Shown piece after piece: positions 7,219-7,933 of a stretch of DNA of 7,933 nucleotides. The notes below the pieces were generated by a model. That model was not told the origin of the DNA. It was given only the letters and a program-made list of their open reading frames with translations, and searched no databases. Source of the DNA: an uncultured Clostridia bacterium (lineage in GTDB: Bacteria; Bacillota_A; Clostridia; Oscillospirales; Oscillospiraceae); the NCBI GenBank assembly GCA_946059285.1, contig CAMGMW010000052.1, positions 1 through 7,933 of the forward strand, written 5' to 3'. The position numbers and the translations under genes are program-made. The number at the start of each line of letters is the position of its first letter. Positions within the stretch are counted from its first letter, which is position 1.

Positions 7219-7758
7219 ATGAACAGGTATATTGCTCTATTAAGAGGCATCAATATAAGCGGCAAAAACAAGATAGCTATGTCGGAACTGAAAGCTAATT
7301 TTGCAGCGCTTGGTTATGTAGATGTTTTTACACATCTCAATAGCGGAAACGTTATTTTTTCAAGCGATGAAGATGATGAGGGTGTTCTTGCAAATACAAT
7401 CATGTCAATGATACAAGAGCGGTTTTGCTTGGATATACCCGTTTTTGTTATTTCGCAAAAAGAATTAGAAGACATATTGCGTCATGCACCTGCTTGGTGG
7501 GGAGATGACAATCAAGAAATATACGACAATATTATTTTTCCGCTGCCTTCGCTGTCTTATGAAGAATTCTATCATGAAATGGGAAATCCGAAAAAGGAAT
7601 ATGAGAATGTGCATAACTACAAAAATGCTGTTTTCTGGTCTTTTAGCCGTAAGGATTATCAAAAGACAAATTGGTGGGCAAAGACTGCCAAATCGAGTGT
7701 CAGCAACAAGATTACAATCAGAACAGCAAATACATTGAGAAAGATAGTCGGAATGTGA
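7219..7758 (+). CDS. DUF1697 domain-containing protein
   Basis: The 179-residue protein matches the DUF1697 family, whose biochemical function is unknown. Family hallmarks are the start MNRYIALLRGINISGKNKI (1-19), the central LGYVDVFTHLNSGNVIFSS (31-49), and the C-terminal NWWAKTAKSSVSNKITIRTANT (151-172, read across two parts). Length is normal, so it looks intact. I chose the ATG at 7219 because it matches the family N-terminus and has AGGA (7204-7207) upstream; in-frame codons back to 7171 give an untypical 16-residue extension. The gene starts 97 nt after trmO with no strong promoter in the gap. By hand count, 7261-7560 is about 38% GC, against about 65% in a trmO stretch (6661-6720), which points to separate origin, probably lateral transfer. 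Confidence 0.9.
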   Translation: MNRYIALLRGINISGKNKIAMSELKANFAALGYVDVFTHLNSGNVIFSSDEDDEGVLANTIMSMIQERFCLDIPVFVISQKELEDILRHAPAWWGDDNQEIYDNIIFPLPSLSYEEFYHEMGNPKKEYENVHNYKNAVFWSFSRKDYQKTNWWAKTAKSSVSNKITIRTANTLRKIVGM

Positions 7759-7933
7759 CAGCTCTCCCGGTTTGCCGATTCGAGATGGGCTACAGTAGCA
7801 AGGAAAACGCCCACTGCAAAGCATGGCAAAGCACCGTACGATGGAAAGGAAAAGACCGTATGCTTCGTCTTTTCTTTGCCCGTCACTGCGGCGGAATCTA
7901 GAACATCAGATTCTTTTAGAGCCGCAACGACTT
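7759..7933. other. Structured tail after DUF1697, no recognised gene
   Basis: This stretch contains an odd palindrome GCTAC-A-GTAGC (7789-7799), an 8-bp direct repeat GCAAAGCA (7816-7823 and 7826-7833, period 10), and an inverted repeat GAAAAGAC (7849-7856) with GTCTTTTC (7867-7874). A nested pair of inverted repeats follows at 7887-7926. The reading frame of DUF1697 stays open from its stop codon to the window end, but it has no plausible start or recognisable family. GC content rises again relative to DUF1697. It may be a dispersed intergenic repeat or the edge of a transferred segment. Confidence 0.4.
7887..7926 (+). repeat. Nested inverted repeats, possible weak terminator
   Basis: TGCGGC (7887-7892) pairs with GCCGCA (7921-7926). 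Inside it, GAATCT (7894-7899) pairs with AGATTC (7908-7913) across an 8-nt loop, and four T residues follow (7914-7917). The inner hairpin plus T-run could act as a weak intrinsic terminator for DUF1697, but the stem is AT-rich and short. The outer arms make the whole element symmetric, which is also seen in mobile intergenic repeats. Confidence 0.4.

Noticed and set aside
6348..7271. Long open frame antisense to trmO (307 codons)
   Set aside because: It covers trmO and the start of DUF1697 on the opposite strand, is rich in Arg and His as shadows of GC-rich genes are, and has no start signal.

Overview
The window looks like chromosomal DNA from a Gram-positive anaerobe of the class Clostridia, probably near Oscillospiraceae/Ruminococcaceae. 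The basis is a membrane-anchored RNase Y, strong AGGAGG-type ribosome binding sites, textbook sigma-A promoters, and moderately GC-rich genes with a clostridial flavour. The placement is inferred from gene content and recalled protein similarity, not from a search.

Layout. (1) Positions 59-1800 hold a single-gene unit: a strong promoter, a leader of about 118 nt with a hairpin, rny (RNase Y), and a GNRA-loop intrinsic terminator. (2) Positions 1808-3956 hold a leftward two-gene operon: pncB (nicotinate phosphoribosyltransferase) followed, with a 17-nt overlap, by a small polytopic membrane protein of unknown function. It ends at an 11-bp hairpin that serves the minus strand. (3) Positions 3957-4097 are a compact divergent promoter region, with near-consensus promoters firing both ways and -35 boxes only 14 bp apart. 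(4) Positions 4098-7121 hold a tight rightward operon: FlK-like hot-dog thioesterase, rimM, trmD, a class sirtuin and trmO (TsaA family). (5) Positions 7219-7758 hold a DUF1697 gene that is clearly AT-richer than its neighbours. (6) Positions 7759-7933 form a structured tail with inverted and direct repeats and no recognised gene.

How the genes fit together. The leftward unit makes NAD from nicotinate (pncB). The rightward unit includes a sirtuin, which consumes NAD+ and releases nicotinamide. The rightward unit also carries ribosome and tRNA maturation genes: rimM for 30S assembly, trmD for m1G37, and trmO for methylation of t6A37. Two different position-37 tRNA methyltransferases thus sit in one operon. 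rimM-trmD here lacks its usual rpsP, KH-domain and rplS neighbours.

I see no CRISPR array, transposase, tRNA, rRNA, toxin-antitoxin or defence module. Nothing here is convincingly a new system. The best leads are the unknown membrane protein coupled to pncB, the shared NAD-themed divergent promoter, the rearranged rimM-trmD operon, and the structured tail after DUF1697.
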